64,000 bases of DNA from Sulfobacillus thermotolerans (GCA_002951815.1 CP019454.1:2728001-2792000), one strand, 5' to 3'; numbered from the stretch's first letter, positions 43,277 through 52,320 are shown. Program-made: numbers and translations. Notes: generated by a model not told the origin, from the sequence alone.

Positions 43277-44131
43277 GTGACTGACCGTTACCGCTTATTA
43301 ATCGCATGTCCCGACACCCCCGGCATCATTGCCAGTGTCTCCGACGCGCTGTGGAAGGAAGGCGCCAACATTACCAGTTTCGATCAATACTCCGAAGGGC
43401 TGGAAAACGGCATGTTTTACATGCGCGCCGAATTTGACGCAGCTCCCGGTACTGATGAGCCTTTAACATCGCGCTTGCAAGTCATGGCGGAAGCATACCG
43501 CATGCAGTGGACATTGGCATTAGCCGGCCGCCCGCAGCGCTTGGCCGTTTTTGTCTCCCGTGAAGATCACTGCTTAAACGAGTTATTATGGCAAACTCAG
43601 CGTGGCGACATCGCAGCCCATATTGCTCTCATCATCAGCAATCATGCCGATTTACAACCTCTTGCCGAGCGCTTTAATATTCCCTATTATCACATCCCCG
43701 TCACCCAAACAACGAAAGCCCACAGCGAAGCCGAAGCCAGACGGCTGATTGAATCCCATGACGCCCAAACCATTGTCCTTGCCCGCTATATGCAAATCCT
43801 ATCAGAAGATTTTGTTTCGGCGTATCCGGAGCGCATCATCAATATTCATCACTCCTTTTTACCCGCATTTGTTGGGCCCAAGCCTTATCACCAAGCGTAC
43901 GCCCGCGGTGTGAAATTAATTGGAGCCACGGCCCATTATGTGACCAAAGATCTCGATGCGGGGCCGATTATCGAACAAGATGTGCACCGTGTTGACCACA
44001 GACACCAACTCGAAGACCTCAAGCGATTAGGACGTCAAGTCGAACGCATGGTCTTAGCACGCGCCGTCAGCTGGCATGTCAGCGACCGCGTCTTGGTTTC
44101 AGGGAACCGAACCGTGGTTTTTCCTTTTTAA
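43277..44131 (+). CDS. purU: Formyltetrahydrofolate deformylase
   Basis: Hydrolyses 10-formyl-tetrahydrofolate to formate and tetrahydrofolate, balancing the folate pool. The 284 residues comprise an N-terminal ACT domain (LLIACPDTPGIIASVSDALWK) and a C-terminal formyltransferase-like domain with ARYMQILS, the catalytic NIHHSFLPAFVGP segment (His) and GATAHYVTKDLDAGPII (Asp). The start is GTG 43277 with AAGGAGCCG upstream. The released formate could supply the FdhA-type enzyme encoded at 9.4 kb; that link is metabolic inference, not gene context. Confidence 0.95.
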   Translation: MTDRYRLLIACPDTPGIIASVSDALWKEGANITSFDQYSEGLENGMFYMRAEFDAAPGTDEPLTSRLQVMAEAYRMQWTLALAGRPQRLAVFVSREDHCLNELLWQTQRGDIAAHIALIISNHADLQPLAERFNIPYYHIPVTQTTKAHSEAEARRLIESHDAQTIVLARYMQILSEDFVSAYPERIINIHHSFLPAFVGPKPYHQAYARGVKLIGATAHYVTKDLDAGPIIEQDVHRVDHRHQLEDLKRLGRQVERMVLARAVSWHVSDRVLVSGNRTVVFPF

Positions 44132-44238
44132 TAAGAATGAAATCACATTCTTCAGGTGGCAAAAGCCTCTCGGCTGTGATCACAAGGCTAGCGCATGGAC
44201 CAACCATTTGCGCTATTTAGTACAGAAGGAGCACCGAC

Positions 44239-44928
44239 ATGCGCACTGCTGGGATTATTGCTGGACTGGGTCCATTAGCCGGAGCCTACTTTTATCGGCG
44301 CCTTATTGAGTTAACCCCCGCCCACCGAGACGAGGACCATATTCCAGTCATCCTGCTCTCGTCCCCACAGATTCCAAGCCGCATTGCCCACTTAGAGCAC
44401 CGCGGCCCTTCGCCTCTCCCGGCTCTGATTCATGCAGCCCAGATCCTTGTCCAAGCCGGGGCCGAATTCCTGGTTATGCCCTCAAGCACGACGCATGCTT
44501 ACTATGATGCATTGTCCCAAGCCGTTTCCGTTCCTTGGCTCAACATGTTAACCGTGGTTTCCGACACCATTGCGTCTCACGGCATCCACCGGTTAGCAAT
44601 TATGGCGACAACACCCACGGTCCAGTATCATCTGTATGATTCACATCTCTTGGCACGCCAGATTACACCCGTCCTTCCTGATGCCACAAGCCAAATGGAT
44701 ATCATGAATATCATTGAGCGTGTCAAAGGACAAGATGACCTTGTAGCCTTAGGCCAGGCCCTGTATGAAATTGCCCAAAGGCCCTGGTCTGCTACGGCCG
44801 ACGGATTGCTATTAGCGTGCACGGAAATCCCGGTGGTCTTTCCTGTGGCATCATGGAACCAGCCTGCTATCTTCAGCGCTACGGATATCCTAGCGCAACA
44901 TACGGCCGCGTGGTCTGGTCTCTCCTAG
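44239..44928 (+). CDS. Aspartate/glutamate racemase-family protein with Cys82 replaced by Ser
   Basis: A 229-residue protein of the Asp/Glu racemase superfamily. GIIAGLGPLAGAYFYRRL is the family start, and the second catalytic cysteine is kept as Cys194 in LLACTEIP. The first, normally in MPCNTAH, is Ser82 here (MPSSTTH). Two-base racemisation normally needs both; E. coli YgeA keeps activity with Thr in the first place, so activity is possible but the substrate may differ. AGAAGGAGCACCGAC precedes ATG 44239. It stands between purU and the ABC operon without an obvious pathway partner. Confidence 0.85.
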   Translation: MRTAGIIAGLGPLAGAYFYRRLIELTPAHRDEDHIPVILLSSPQIPSRIAHLEHRGPSPLPALIHAAQILVQAGAEFLVMPSSTTHAYYDALSQAVSVPWLNMLTVVSDTIASHGIHRLAIMATTPTVQYHLYDSHLLARQITPVLPDATSQMDIMNIIERVKGQDDLVALGQALYEIAQRPWSATADGLLLACTEIPVVFPVASWNQPAIFSATDILAQHTAAWSGLS

Positions 44929-45112
44929 GGGCAAGATTTCGCCCCCCAAGCGTGCGGCGCCATATTCGTTTCGGCTATAATTGAACCACGGTGTCCTCGT
45001 GCTGTTGGTCCCGTATTCGAAAGTCGTATGACTTCTTCCCTTGCATTTTCGGTCGAAGGCCTCATGGGCGTCGACCGTCTTTCCATGGCAATTCCCGAAA
45101 GGACGAATCTAA

Positions 45113-46870
45113 GTGCAAGTGTTTTCCGATTTGATGTGGTTTTTTAAAGAGCATCGCACGCGATATCTGATAGGAGTGGCTTTACTCGTCGTCGTCGCGC
45201 TAATTGCCCTGATCCCCCCCAAAGTCATTGGGATCGTGGTAAATGAATTAGCTCACCACACGCTCACTCACAGACGGCTTGTATATGCACTTCTGGCCAT
45301 TTTGCTATCCGCCCTAGCATCCTACGGTTTGCGGTATCTCTGGCGCATTTTGCTTTATGGAGGATCCATTCAACTCGCCACCGAGCTGCGTGACAGGCTG
45401 TATCACCATTTCACCCTCATGGCTCCAGAATTCTACCATGAACACCGCATTGGGGATCTCATGGCTCATTCGACGAATGACGTGCAAGCGATTCAAGAAA
45501 CAGCCGGAGATGGCGTCTTAACTCTGGTGGACTCCATTACCACGGGAACCGTCGTGATTGCCACCATGGCGATAACCATCAGTTGGAAACTCACAGCCAT
45601 AGCTCTACTGCCCATGCCTTTGATGGCCTATGCGGTCTCGCGCTACGGCAAACTCTTGCATGAACGATTCGCCGTCGCACAAGCCGCCTTTTCCGACATC
45701 AACGACCGTGTCCAAGAATATGTATCCGGCATTCGGGTGGTGCGGGCGTTTGGTCAAGAAGCCTGGGAACGCCAACAATTTGTCCGCCTGTCGCGAGACG
45801 TCGTCAACAAGAACGTGGCTGTCGCCCGCATTGATTCCCTTTTCGATCCCACGATTTCGGTCATTGTAGGGCTGTCTTACTTTCTCTCCATCGCCTTTGG
45901 GGCCGACTTTATTGTCCATCACCAGATGAATATCGGGGAGTTGACAACATTTACGCTCTATCTCGGCGAACTGATCTGGCCTATGCTGGCCTTTGGGTTT
46001 CTCTTTAATATTGTCGAGCGGGGCAGCGCTTCTTATGAACGCGTGCAACGGTTGCTAGAAATTGCCCCGGCTATTCAAGATGCTCCGCATGCCGACACCC
46101 ATGTCCCCACTGGGGATATTGTCTATGATCTTGAACGCTTTACCTATCCCACTCAGGACACTCCGGCCTTAAAACACATTCATCTCCACATTCGGCAAGG
46201 CGAAACCTTGGGCATTGTGGGGCGTACGGGCTCTGGAAAAACCACGTTGATGCGGTTGCTTTTGCGTGAATTTGACGTGGACCAAGGCGACATACGCATC
46301 GGCAATCGGTCCATTAAAATGGTCACGCTAGACGCCTTGCGTCAATGCATCGCGTACGCTCCTCAAGATGATTTTCTCTTTTCTGCCACCATTCGGGAAA
46401 ATATCGCGTTTGCCCGGCCCAACGCCGCACTCGAAGAGATTGAAGCCTCAGCGCGCTTGGCGCAGATCGCCCACGACATTGAACGGTTCCCCGAAGGCTA
46501 TGAAACTCTTATTGGTGAACGCGGCACCACCTTATCCGGTGGCCAAAAACAGCGGATCTCAATCGCGCGGGCATTGTTGCAAGATGCAGAAATCCTACTG
46601 CTCGATGACACCTTATCCGCCGTCGATGGACGTACAGAGGCTCAAATTCTTGAAGCATTGCGTGCCAATCGTTTAGGACGCACCACCATCATTGCTACCC
46701 ATCGCCTTCGCACCATCGCGCATGCTGACCAAATTATTGTGCTTGAGGATGGCATGATCGTGGAGCGCGGAACTCATGACAGTCTCTGGGCGCAGGGCGG
46801 CCGATATCATGACATGTACCAAAGGCAGCAGCTTGAAGCATTTGTCGAAGAAGGAGGAGCAACGGTATGA
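45113..46870 (+). CDS. ABC exporter half-transporter (degenerate-site subunit)
   Basis: A 585-residue half-transporter: six membrane segments in the first 320 residues, then an ATPase domain with Walker A GRTGSGKTT, signature LSGGQKQRISIARA and Walker B ILLLDDTLSAVD. The residue after the Walker B Asp is Asp instead of the catalytic Glu, as in BmrC, TM287 and other subunits carrying the degenerate site of heterodimeric exporters. The start is GTG 45113 with GAAAGGACGA. Its stop overlaps the next ABC gene as ATGA, so the two subunits are made together. The likely substrate is a drug or lipid, unknown. Confidence 0.9.
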   Translation: MQVFSDLMWFFKEHRTRYLIGVALLVVVALIALIPPKVIGIVVNELAHHTLTHRRLVYALLAILLSALASYGLRYLWRILLYGGSIQLATELRDRLYHHFTLMAPEFYHEHRIGDLMAHSTNDVQAIQETAGDGVLTLVDSITTGTVVIATMAITISWKLTAIALLPMPLMAYAVSRYGKLLHERFAVAQAAFSDINDRVQEYVSGIRVVRAFGQEAWERQQFVRLSRDVVNKNVAVARIDSLFDPTISVIVGLSYFLSIAFGADFIVHHQMNIGELTTFTLYLGELIWPMLAFGFLFNIVERGSASYERVQRLLEIAPAIQDAPHADTHVPTGDIVYDLERFTYPTQDTPALKHIHLHIRQGETLGIVGRTGSGKTTLMRLLLREFDVDQGDIRIGNRSIKMVTLDALRQCIAYAPQDDFLFSATIRENIAFARPNAALEEIEASARLAQIAHDIERFPEGYETLIGERGTTLSGGQKQRISIARALLQDAEILLLDDTLSAVDGRTEAQILEALRANRLGRTTIIATHRLRTIAHADQIIVLEDGMIVERGTHDSLWAQGGRYHDMYQRQQLEAFVEEGGATV

Positions 46871-48654
46871 TGGCAAGCGAATCTTTAGATTTTGTTCCCC
46901 AAGCATCTGGTCAACATACATTAAGGCGCCTTTTGCGCTACATGCTGCCTTACCGGCGAACCGTGATCTTCGCTTTGGTCTTATTGCTCCTCGCCACCGC
47001 GACAGACGTCTTGCAACCCATTCTCATCAAGGTCTTCATCGATCGCTATCTGATTCCTCGCCACTTTCCAAAGCCTGCGATGATAGGGCTAGGTGGGGGC
47101 TACTTGGCACTGGTAGTGATGACGGCTGGATTTAATGTTGCCCAATTGCTCTTATTTCAGGTATTGGCGCTCGATGTGATTCAAACGCTTAGAGTCGAAC
47201 TTTTTGACAAAGTGCAAACGCTATCTTTAGCGTTTTTTGATCGAACCCCCGTAGGCGTTTTAGTCTCCCGTTTGACCAACGACACCGAAGCGATTTTAGA
47301 CATGTTTATGACGGTGCTTTCCACGTTTGTCCAAAACATCACCGTGCTCGTAGGCATTTTAATTGCCATGTTTGCTCTTGACGTCCGTCTTGCCACCTAT
47401 TGTCTGGTGCTGCTCCCGGTCACCGTCGCCATCATGTTGTTCTATCGCAAGATCACCGCTCCCGTTTTTCACCGAGCACGGCAACGGCTGTCTTTGCTCA
47501 ATGCCAAACTCAATGAATCTCTTCAAGGCATGGCGGTGATTCAAGCCATGCGTCAAGAACCTCGCCTGCGGGAAGAATTTGGCACCATTAATCAAGCCTA
47601 CCGGCAAGCGCGGTTTCGCAACACACAGCTCAACGCGCTTTTGCTCAGACCATTAATGGACGGTATTTACTTATTGGCCCTCATGTTGATCCTGTGGTAT
47701 TTTGGGGAGCGTTCCTTCGCCCATGTGGTCAACATCGGCGTCTTATATGCCTTCGTCACCTATCTCAGCCGATTTTTTGAACCCGTCAACAGCATGATGC
47801 AGCGCCTGAACTTTTTTCAGCAGGCTATGGTTTCATCGGAACGTGTCTTTCAAATTTTGGATAATCCGGACTTAGCGCCCCAACAAGAAGGAGACCACCA
47901 CCCCGTAATCCAAAGAGGTCAAATTTGCTTTGAAGACGTGTCCTTTTCTTATGATGGCCAAACCGATGTGCTAAAACATATCAGCTTTACCGCACTGCCA
48001 GGCCAAACTGTCGCCCTTGTTGGCCATACTGGTAGCGGCAAGAGTTCGACGGTCAACCTGCTTCTGCGCTTCTATCCGGTCCAACGCGGACGCATTACCA
48101 TTGACGGCATTGACTTGCGGCACTTTAGTGATGACGAGTTGCGCCGCAAGATCGGGCTGGTCCTCCAAGATCCGTTTTTATTTGTCGGGGATGTCAGTTC
48201 AAACATTCGGTTAGGAAACACTTGGATCACCGATGAGCAAGTACAAGACGCGGCTCGTTTTGTGCAAGCCGACACATTCATTGACGCGTTCGATCAAGGA
48301 TATCATGCGCCTATTGGCGAACGCGGGGCCACGCTCTCGACGGGCCAACGCCAATTGTTGTCCTTCGCCCGCACCATGGCGATGAATCCAGCGATTCTAG
48401 TCCTCGATGAAGCCACCGCCAGTGTCGATACGGAAACCGAAGAGGCCATCCAGCAAGCGTTGGCAAAAATGCGTCATGGCCGCACCACGATTGCCATAGC
48501 CCATCGCCTCTCGACAATTCAAGACGCGGACATGATTCTGGTTTTGCATCATGGAGAAATCGTGGAACGCGGCACCCATCAGCAGCTATTGGCCCAAAAA
48601 GGCTTATATTACAACATGTTTTTGCTGCAACAAGGATCAACCGCTGCTCCCTAA
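46867..48654 (+). CDS. ABC exporter half-transporter (catalytic-site subunit)
   Basis: A 595-residue half-transporter with six membrane segments and an ATPase domain: Walker A GHTGSGKSS, Q-loop LVLQDPFLF, Walker B ILVLDEATASVD with the catalytic Glu, and H-loop IAHRLSTI. The signature is LSTGQRQ, not LSGGQ, consistent with its pairing against the degenerate Walker B of the partner at 45113. The arrangement is that of BmrCD/YheIH or TM287/288 heterodimers. ATG 46867 lies in the ATGA overlap, with GAAGGAGGAGC upstream. Confidence 0.9.
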   Translation: MMASESLDFVPQASGQHTLRRLLRYMLPYRRTVIFALVLLLLATATDVLQPILIKVFIDRYLIPRHFPKPAMIGLGGGYLALVVMTAGFNVAQLLLFQVLALDVIQTLRVELFDKVQTLSLAFFDRTPVGVLVSRLTNDTEAILDMFMTVLSTFVQNITVLVGILIAMFALDVRLATYCLVLLPVTVAIMLFYRKITAPVFHRARQRLSLLNAKLNESLQGMAVIQAMRQEPRLREEFGTINQAYRQARFRNTQLNALLLRPLMDGIYLLALMLILWYFGERSFAHVVNIGVLYAFVTYLSRFFEPVNSMMQRLNFFQQAMVSSERVFQILDNPDLAPQQEGDHHPVIQRGQICFEDVSFSYDGQTDVLKHISFTALPGQTVALVGHTGSGKSSTVNLLLRFYPVQRGRITIDGIDLRHFSDDELRRKIGLVLQDPFLFVGDVSSNIRLGNTWITDEQVQDAARFVQADTFIDAFDQGYHAPIGERGATLSTGQRQLLSFARTMAMNPAILVLDEATASVDTETEEAIQQALAKMRHGRTTIAIAHRLSTIQDADMILVLHHGEIVERGTHQQLLAQKGLYYNMFLLQQGSTAAP

Positions 48655-48793
48655 GTCGGTGTCAACGGCCCAGACCTGAACCTGGGATTCCCGCCGTAAC
48701 GCCATAGGATGAAGGTTGGTCTGAGAAACCGTTTTCTTTGTCCGCAATCTTCGCTATGATAGGGAGCACACACTTAAAAAGGAGAGGGTCGCC

Positions 48794-49153
48794 ATTTCTG
48801 CGGAACCAGTTGATACGTTGCTCATTGTGGTGATTCAGTCCCAAGATGCCAAGGCTCTCTCAAAAGCTTTGCGAGCATTGCCCGCACCCTTCACGCAATT
48901 TGCATCACGCGGCGCTTTTCTTGATCAAGGCAATACCACCTACATGATCGGTACGAGGGCGGAAAAAGTTCCGGCGATTCTTGACGTCGTGCGTCAATAT
49001 AGTCATCAGCGCGAAGCGCTAGCGCATGGAGGCCATGTGCCTTTGCATCATGACTTCTATGCCTCTCCGACGACGGTGACCATTGGAGGGGCCACCATCT
49101 TCGCCTTGCCCGTTGAGCGATATATTCGTATAGAAGGCACCCCGAGCGCATAA
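48794..49153 (+). CDS. darA: Cyclic-di-AMP receptor (DarA/PstA-like), apparent ATT start
   Basis: A 119-residue PII-like protein. LLIVVIQSQDAKALSKAL, FASRGAFLDQGNTTYMIGTRAEKV and the following helix match the c-di-AMP receptor DarA/PstA (DUF970), a trimeric cytosolic sensor of unsettled output. The only good ribosome site, AAGGAGAGG at 48779-48787, is followed at the correct distance by ATT 48794 in frame; the first normal start, TTG 48818, is 30 bp away and would trim the N-terminus to the first core strand. I therefore favour ATT. It stands alone after the ABC operon. Confidence 0.85.
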   Translation: MSAEPVDTLLIVVIQSQDAKALSKALRALPAPFTQFASRGAFLDQGNTTYMIGTRAEKVPAILDVVRQYSHQREALAHGGHVPLHHDFYASPTTVTIGGATIFALPVERYIRIEGTPSA

Positions 49154-49198
49154 TCGTGTGACTTTGCATACCCAGTTCGCAGGAGGGATTTTTTCATT

Positions 49199-49567
49199 GT
49201 GAGACTATGGCACGAAGAGTTGCTTTCGCGTTTACCGCGAGCCCAGCTGCTAGGACAACACCGAGAATGTTGTGCGTTAAGAGGAAAGGGGTGGGGACGC
49301 AAACACCAAACCGTCAACTACGTGTTCGATTATCCTAGGGAATATCTCGCCGCCTATCATCAGTTGGTCATGGCAGAAATGGAGCGGCGGGGGTATCATC
49401 CGGATCCCGCGTGGAAAGATCCGGGATATTGCGGCCAGTTTCTGCCTCCGGTAGCCTGGAGCGACAGCCGCTGGCCTCATCATCATCCCATTTATCCCGA
49501 ACATAACGCGCAGTACAAGGAAGAATGCCGCCTTAATCTTGCGGCCAAAGGCATCACGATCGCATAA
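49199..49567 (+). CDS. Pyrimidine-dimer DNA glycosylase/endonuclease V-like protein
   Basis: A 122-residue protein resembling the T4 endonuclease V (Pyr_excise) group and its TIGR02328-type relatives. MRLWHEELLSRLPRAQLLGQ, REccALRGKGWGRKH-like HRECCALRGKGWGRKH and TVNYVFDYPREYLAAYH are the family segments. T4 endonuclease V cuts at thymine dimers; whether this shorter branch does so is unproven. The start is GTG 49199, with AGGAGGG at 49181-49187. It is a separate gene 45 bp after the c-di-AMP receptor gene. Confidence 0.8.
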   Translation: MRLWHEELLSRLPRAQLLGQHRECCALRGKGWGRKHQTVNYVFDYPREYLAAYHQLVMAEMERRGYHPDPAWKDPGYCGQFLPPVAWSDSRWPHHHPIYPEHNAQYKEECRLNLAAKGITIA

Positions 49568-49733
49568 CCCCACGACAAATTCTGGTTCGCCTGTCCTGTA
49601 TCCCCTTCCGACAATGCATAACCATGATATGATTGACATAGAGTCTTTTAACCACTGCGGCATCTACACGGCCTAAGCTTTGCCCTCACCGCATCAACGG
49701 CTCACATCACTATTTAAGAGAGGCAGGAGCGGG

Positions 49734-49802
49734 ATGAGACAATCTAATCCAGCCATACAAGGCTTCCCCTATCAACCCGCCGGGGCTTCCTGTGTTATAT
49801 GA
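49734..49802 (+). CDS. Possible 22-residue leader peptide coupled to gene 49799
   Basis: ATG 49734 follows GCAGGAGCGGG and opens a frame beginning MRQSNPAIQGFPYQPAGAS that stops at 49802, overlapping the next ATG as ATGA. The downstream gene has no clear ribosome site of its own. The arrangement fits translational coupling. Without conservation data it could be chance. Confidence 0.35.
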   Translation: MRQSNPAIQGFPYQPAGASCVI

Positions 49803-50521
49803 TGACGACACGGTCTAAGCTTTTTTGGGGAGCTGGCCTTATCCTTTTGACGGGACTCCTTCTTTGGATATCGTCCACAGCCTCAACGACAATCCCTTCG
49901 AAACCGATATCCCCTGCTAACTTTGCAGCAGATAGGCGCACTCCATGGACACTCCGGTGGGTCTCGCAGGGCATTGCGCCTAAGCTGCGCAATCATCACG
50001 GATGGGCACCGTGGATTGTAGCCAATCCCCAACGTCCACAACAAAGCTGGTGGGTTTGGCCGGTGGTAGAACATCATCGCTTATGGTTTGGACAGAGCGT
50101 ACGAGAAGGTGTGCAGTGGGTAGGCGTTTCCCTCACGGCCAAAGCGCCAAAACTACCCATTCCATGGGGCACGATGCTAGGATGGGGCCAGCAGTTTCAA
50201 CATCAACAATCACCGCCCGCGGACGTTACCATAACGCCGACATCGGCGTGGACCCAAGAAGGCCCCTTGGCAGGGCCTATTGCAGGGTTTATGATGGCCA
50301 TGCAACCGCGAAAAAACACCATCGTGCTGGCGATTTTGTATAAGAAAAAGATTCCAGGATGGATCGAACTCGTGAGTATTTGGCAATGGAATACCCAATG
50401 GACCCCGCGGTACCTTATCATTAATCCCTTACCGCCTCAAGTGTCAGCGCATGATTTATTAATGCCCCCGAACGCAGGAGTCCCGCTGGATATCCCAACT
50501 TGGGTTAAAAACACCTCATAA
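49799..50521 (+). CDS. Membrane-anchored hypothetical protein
   Basis: A 240-residue protein with one N-terminal membrane segment (LFWGAGLILLTGLLLWISS) and an extracytoplasmic Trp- and Pro-rich domain. It contains repeated W-containing strands such as GWAPWIVANPQRPQQSWWVWPV and PGWIELVSIWQWNTQWTPRYL. No lipobox cysteine, catalytic motif or known family is apparent. The start ATG (49799 or 49802) overlaps the stop of a short upstream frame and has no good ribosome site of its own. The role is unknown. Confidence 0.65.
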   Translation: MMTTRSKLFWGAGLILLTGLLLWISSTASTTIPSKPISPANFAADRRTPWTLRWVSQGIAPKLRNHHGWAPWIVANPQRPQQSWWVWPVVEHHRLWFGQSVREGVQWVGVSLTAKAPKLPIPWGTMLGWGQQFQHQQSPPADVTITPTSAWTQEGPLAGPIAGFMMAMQPRKNTIVLAILYKKKIPGWIELVSIWQWNTQWTPRYLIINPLPPQVSAHDLLMPPNAGVPLDIPTWVKNTS

Positions 50522-50533
50522 TTCGTAGACGGT

Positions 50534-50755
50534 TCAGGACACGTTCTTTTGCGGCTCAACCGACTCTTTGCGGGGAGGGCGCACTAGACGCATCGCCAAA
50601 CGCTTCCAACGCGACGGGAACGCCACAACCGGTCCCGATGGATGAGCCATGGCTTCCCATGCCATGCGAGAAAAACGGTTCCATGCAGGCCGTCCAAACA
50701 TAGCAAAGATCACAGGGGAAAAAGCCAATATCAAAATAAATATCATCACAACCAT
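50534..50755 (-). CDS. Small single-span membrane protein
   Basis: A 73-residue protein with an N-terminal membrane segment (VVMIFILILAFSPVIFAMF) and a basic cytoplasmic-type tail (SRWKRLAMRLVRPPRKE). TCAGGAGGG lies 8 bp before ATG 50755, which I prefer over the longer frame from 50800. No family recognised. It converges with the gene ending at 50521. Confidence 0.55.
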   Translation of the reverse strand: MVVMIFILILAFSPVIFAMFGRPAWNRFSRMAWEAMAHPSGPVVAFPSRWKRLAMRLVRPPRKESVEPQKNVS

Positions 50756-50910
50756 TTTTCCATCCCTCCTGAAATAATGCCTCTTTCCCACGGCCAACAT
50801 GGTTCTTACGGACTATTTTTGAAGCATCTGCCCTTATTATATATCAGTTTATTCTTTTAACAACAAAAACTTAGTCATTAATTACTATGCTCTTCGCCTT
50901 GGGTGCATAG

Positions 50911-50946
50911 AAAAACTCCCCCAGGTCATCTCTGAGGGAGTTTTTT
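50911..50946. terminator. Terminator after formamidase gene
   Basis: AAAAACTCCC at 50911-50920 pairs perfectly with GGGAGTTTTT at 50936-50945. On the minus strand it follows the formamidase stop by 22 bp and ends in a T-run; it would also work on the plus strand. Confidence 0.9.
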
Positions 50947-50967
50947 CGAAGTCAGGGTCGTTTTCCT

Positions 50968-52272
50968 TCACGACGTCAAATATTGCTCATAAGCGATGTT
51001 CCACAGCCCCTTGGCCTCCAATAGCTCGCGAGGCAATTGCAGGCTTAATTGCACCACACCGGGCAAGCGCGAAATCTGAACCTCGCCAGCAATGGTGGCC
51101 CGGTTTAAGATCTCATCGTCGCCCACATTCATAAAACGGGCCGCGCGCTTCACGGCATTATCCGTAGCAACATTGAGATCTTTACCGGTTCCGATAAACT
51201 GAACAGGCAGAACGTCCAACGCGGGAATAATTCCCAATGTGTGTCCCAACTCGCTAAATTGCCGGCGTTCCGCCTCGGAAAACGGACGCGCAATGCGCGG
51301 AAGATCCTCGATATTGGGCAGTAAGAGAGGGCCTAACAGCGACAAGCCTTTAATCACCTCGACGCGCACCGTAATATCTGCCGTAATATCGATACTATGT
51401 CCGGCAATTTCTCCTCGTCCCATGATAGAATGCGCATCGCCCATGTACACGCCCGCTCCATCCACCTTGACTGGCACAATCAGAACGGCCCCTTCCCGAA
51501 CATCTCGGCAGTCCAAGTGGGCATCCGTGCGCGCTTCATCCAACTCCTCTTCACTGACATGCCATTCATGATGCGCCCCCACCAAAAAGTACCCAAAGTC
51601 TCCCGCGTTATGGGAATCCGGAAGCGTTCGCGACGGGATCGTGCCGATATTGCCAATGCAAGGCTCAACGCGTACCGGCAACCCTGTCAGCGCATGGGCA
51701 GCATAAAGCAAAATGGGATATTGCTGGCTCGATTCCGGCAAGGCCGCGAGATGCTTAGCATCGTGTGCATAAGATTCCGCATGATTTTGATCAACCGCCA
51801 TGGACACCTGGCGGGCCTTGTCAAACGCCACGGTATAGCCTTGGCCAAAATGAAAAGGGCTGGCCTCCGCGCCACAGTGCGCACAACGAATACTGCCTTC
51901 ACCGATCCCGACCACCCGACTTTGCGGCCACGGCGTGCCACAATGCGGACATTTTTTAGCCACAAAGGGATCGTCCGTAAAGGCGGCCTCATTCGTTTGC
52001 ATTGTACCGGAGCTCGAGGCTTCGGAGAGAACGTTAATTTTTTCGATGTAAATGGCCAGCGCGTCGCCAACTTTCGCATCCTCAACGTAAACGGGTTGCG
52101 TCACTTCATGACCACCCCGGAAATCCGGCGTAATCATGGGGCCCCAGCAACCTGGCGGCGTCACCGCTCGGATGCGGCCTCCATTTCGCACGTGTGCAAA
52201 AAATCCGGTATCTGGCCCAATGAGCCCATGGGTAAATTTTGTGACCACAACCTCATCCATAGCATTTTCCAT
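50968..52272 (-). CDS. fmdA: Acetamidase/formamidase family amidase with zinc-ribbon-like insertion
   Basis: A 434-residue amidohydrolase of the FmdA family, which releases ammonia from formamide or short amides. VRNGGRIRAVTPPGCWGPMI, DLVEDAKVGD-like YVEDAKVGDALAIYIE, VEPCIGNIGTIPSR and VDGAGVYMGDAHSIMGRGEIAG are family segments holding the metal ligands. Residues 108-133 add two CxxC pairs (CPHC and CAHC, 18 residues apart), a zinc-ribbon-like insertion. GGGGGAAGTGGG precedes ATG 52272. If the substrate is formamide the product formate could feed the FdhA-type enzyme; this is inference. Confidence 0.88.
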   Translation of the reverse strand: MENAMDEVVVTKFTHGLIGPDTGFFAHVRNGGRIRAVTPPGCWGPMITPDFRGGHEVTQPVYVEDAKVGDALAIYIEKINVLSEASSSGTMQTNEAAFTDDPFVAKKCPHCGTPWPQSRVVGIGEGSIRCAHCGAEASPFHFGQGYTVAFDKARQVSMAVDQNHAESYAHDAKHLAALPESSQQYPILLYAAHALTGLPVRVEPCIGNIGTIPSRTLPDSHNAGDFGYFLVGAHHEWHVSEEELDEARTDAHLDCRDVREGAVLIVPVKVDGAGVYMGDAHSIMGRGEIAGHSIDITADITVRVEVIKGLSLLGPLLLPNIEDLPRIARPFSEAERRQFSELGHTLGIIPALDVLPVQFIGTGKDLNVATDNAVKRAARFMNVGDDEILNRATIAGEVQISRLPGVVQLSLQLPRELLEAKGLWNIAYEQYLTS

Positions 52273-52320
52273 CGTATTCCCACTTCCCCCGTCTTAGTCC
52301 CGCTGTGGCGGTCACCCTCA

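Noticed and set aside
45605-46048. 147-codon minus-strand frame inside the first ABC gene
   Set aside because: Antisense to conserved membrane segments of the exporter; no independent support.
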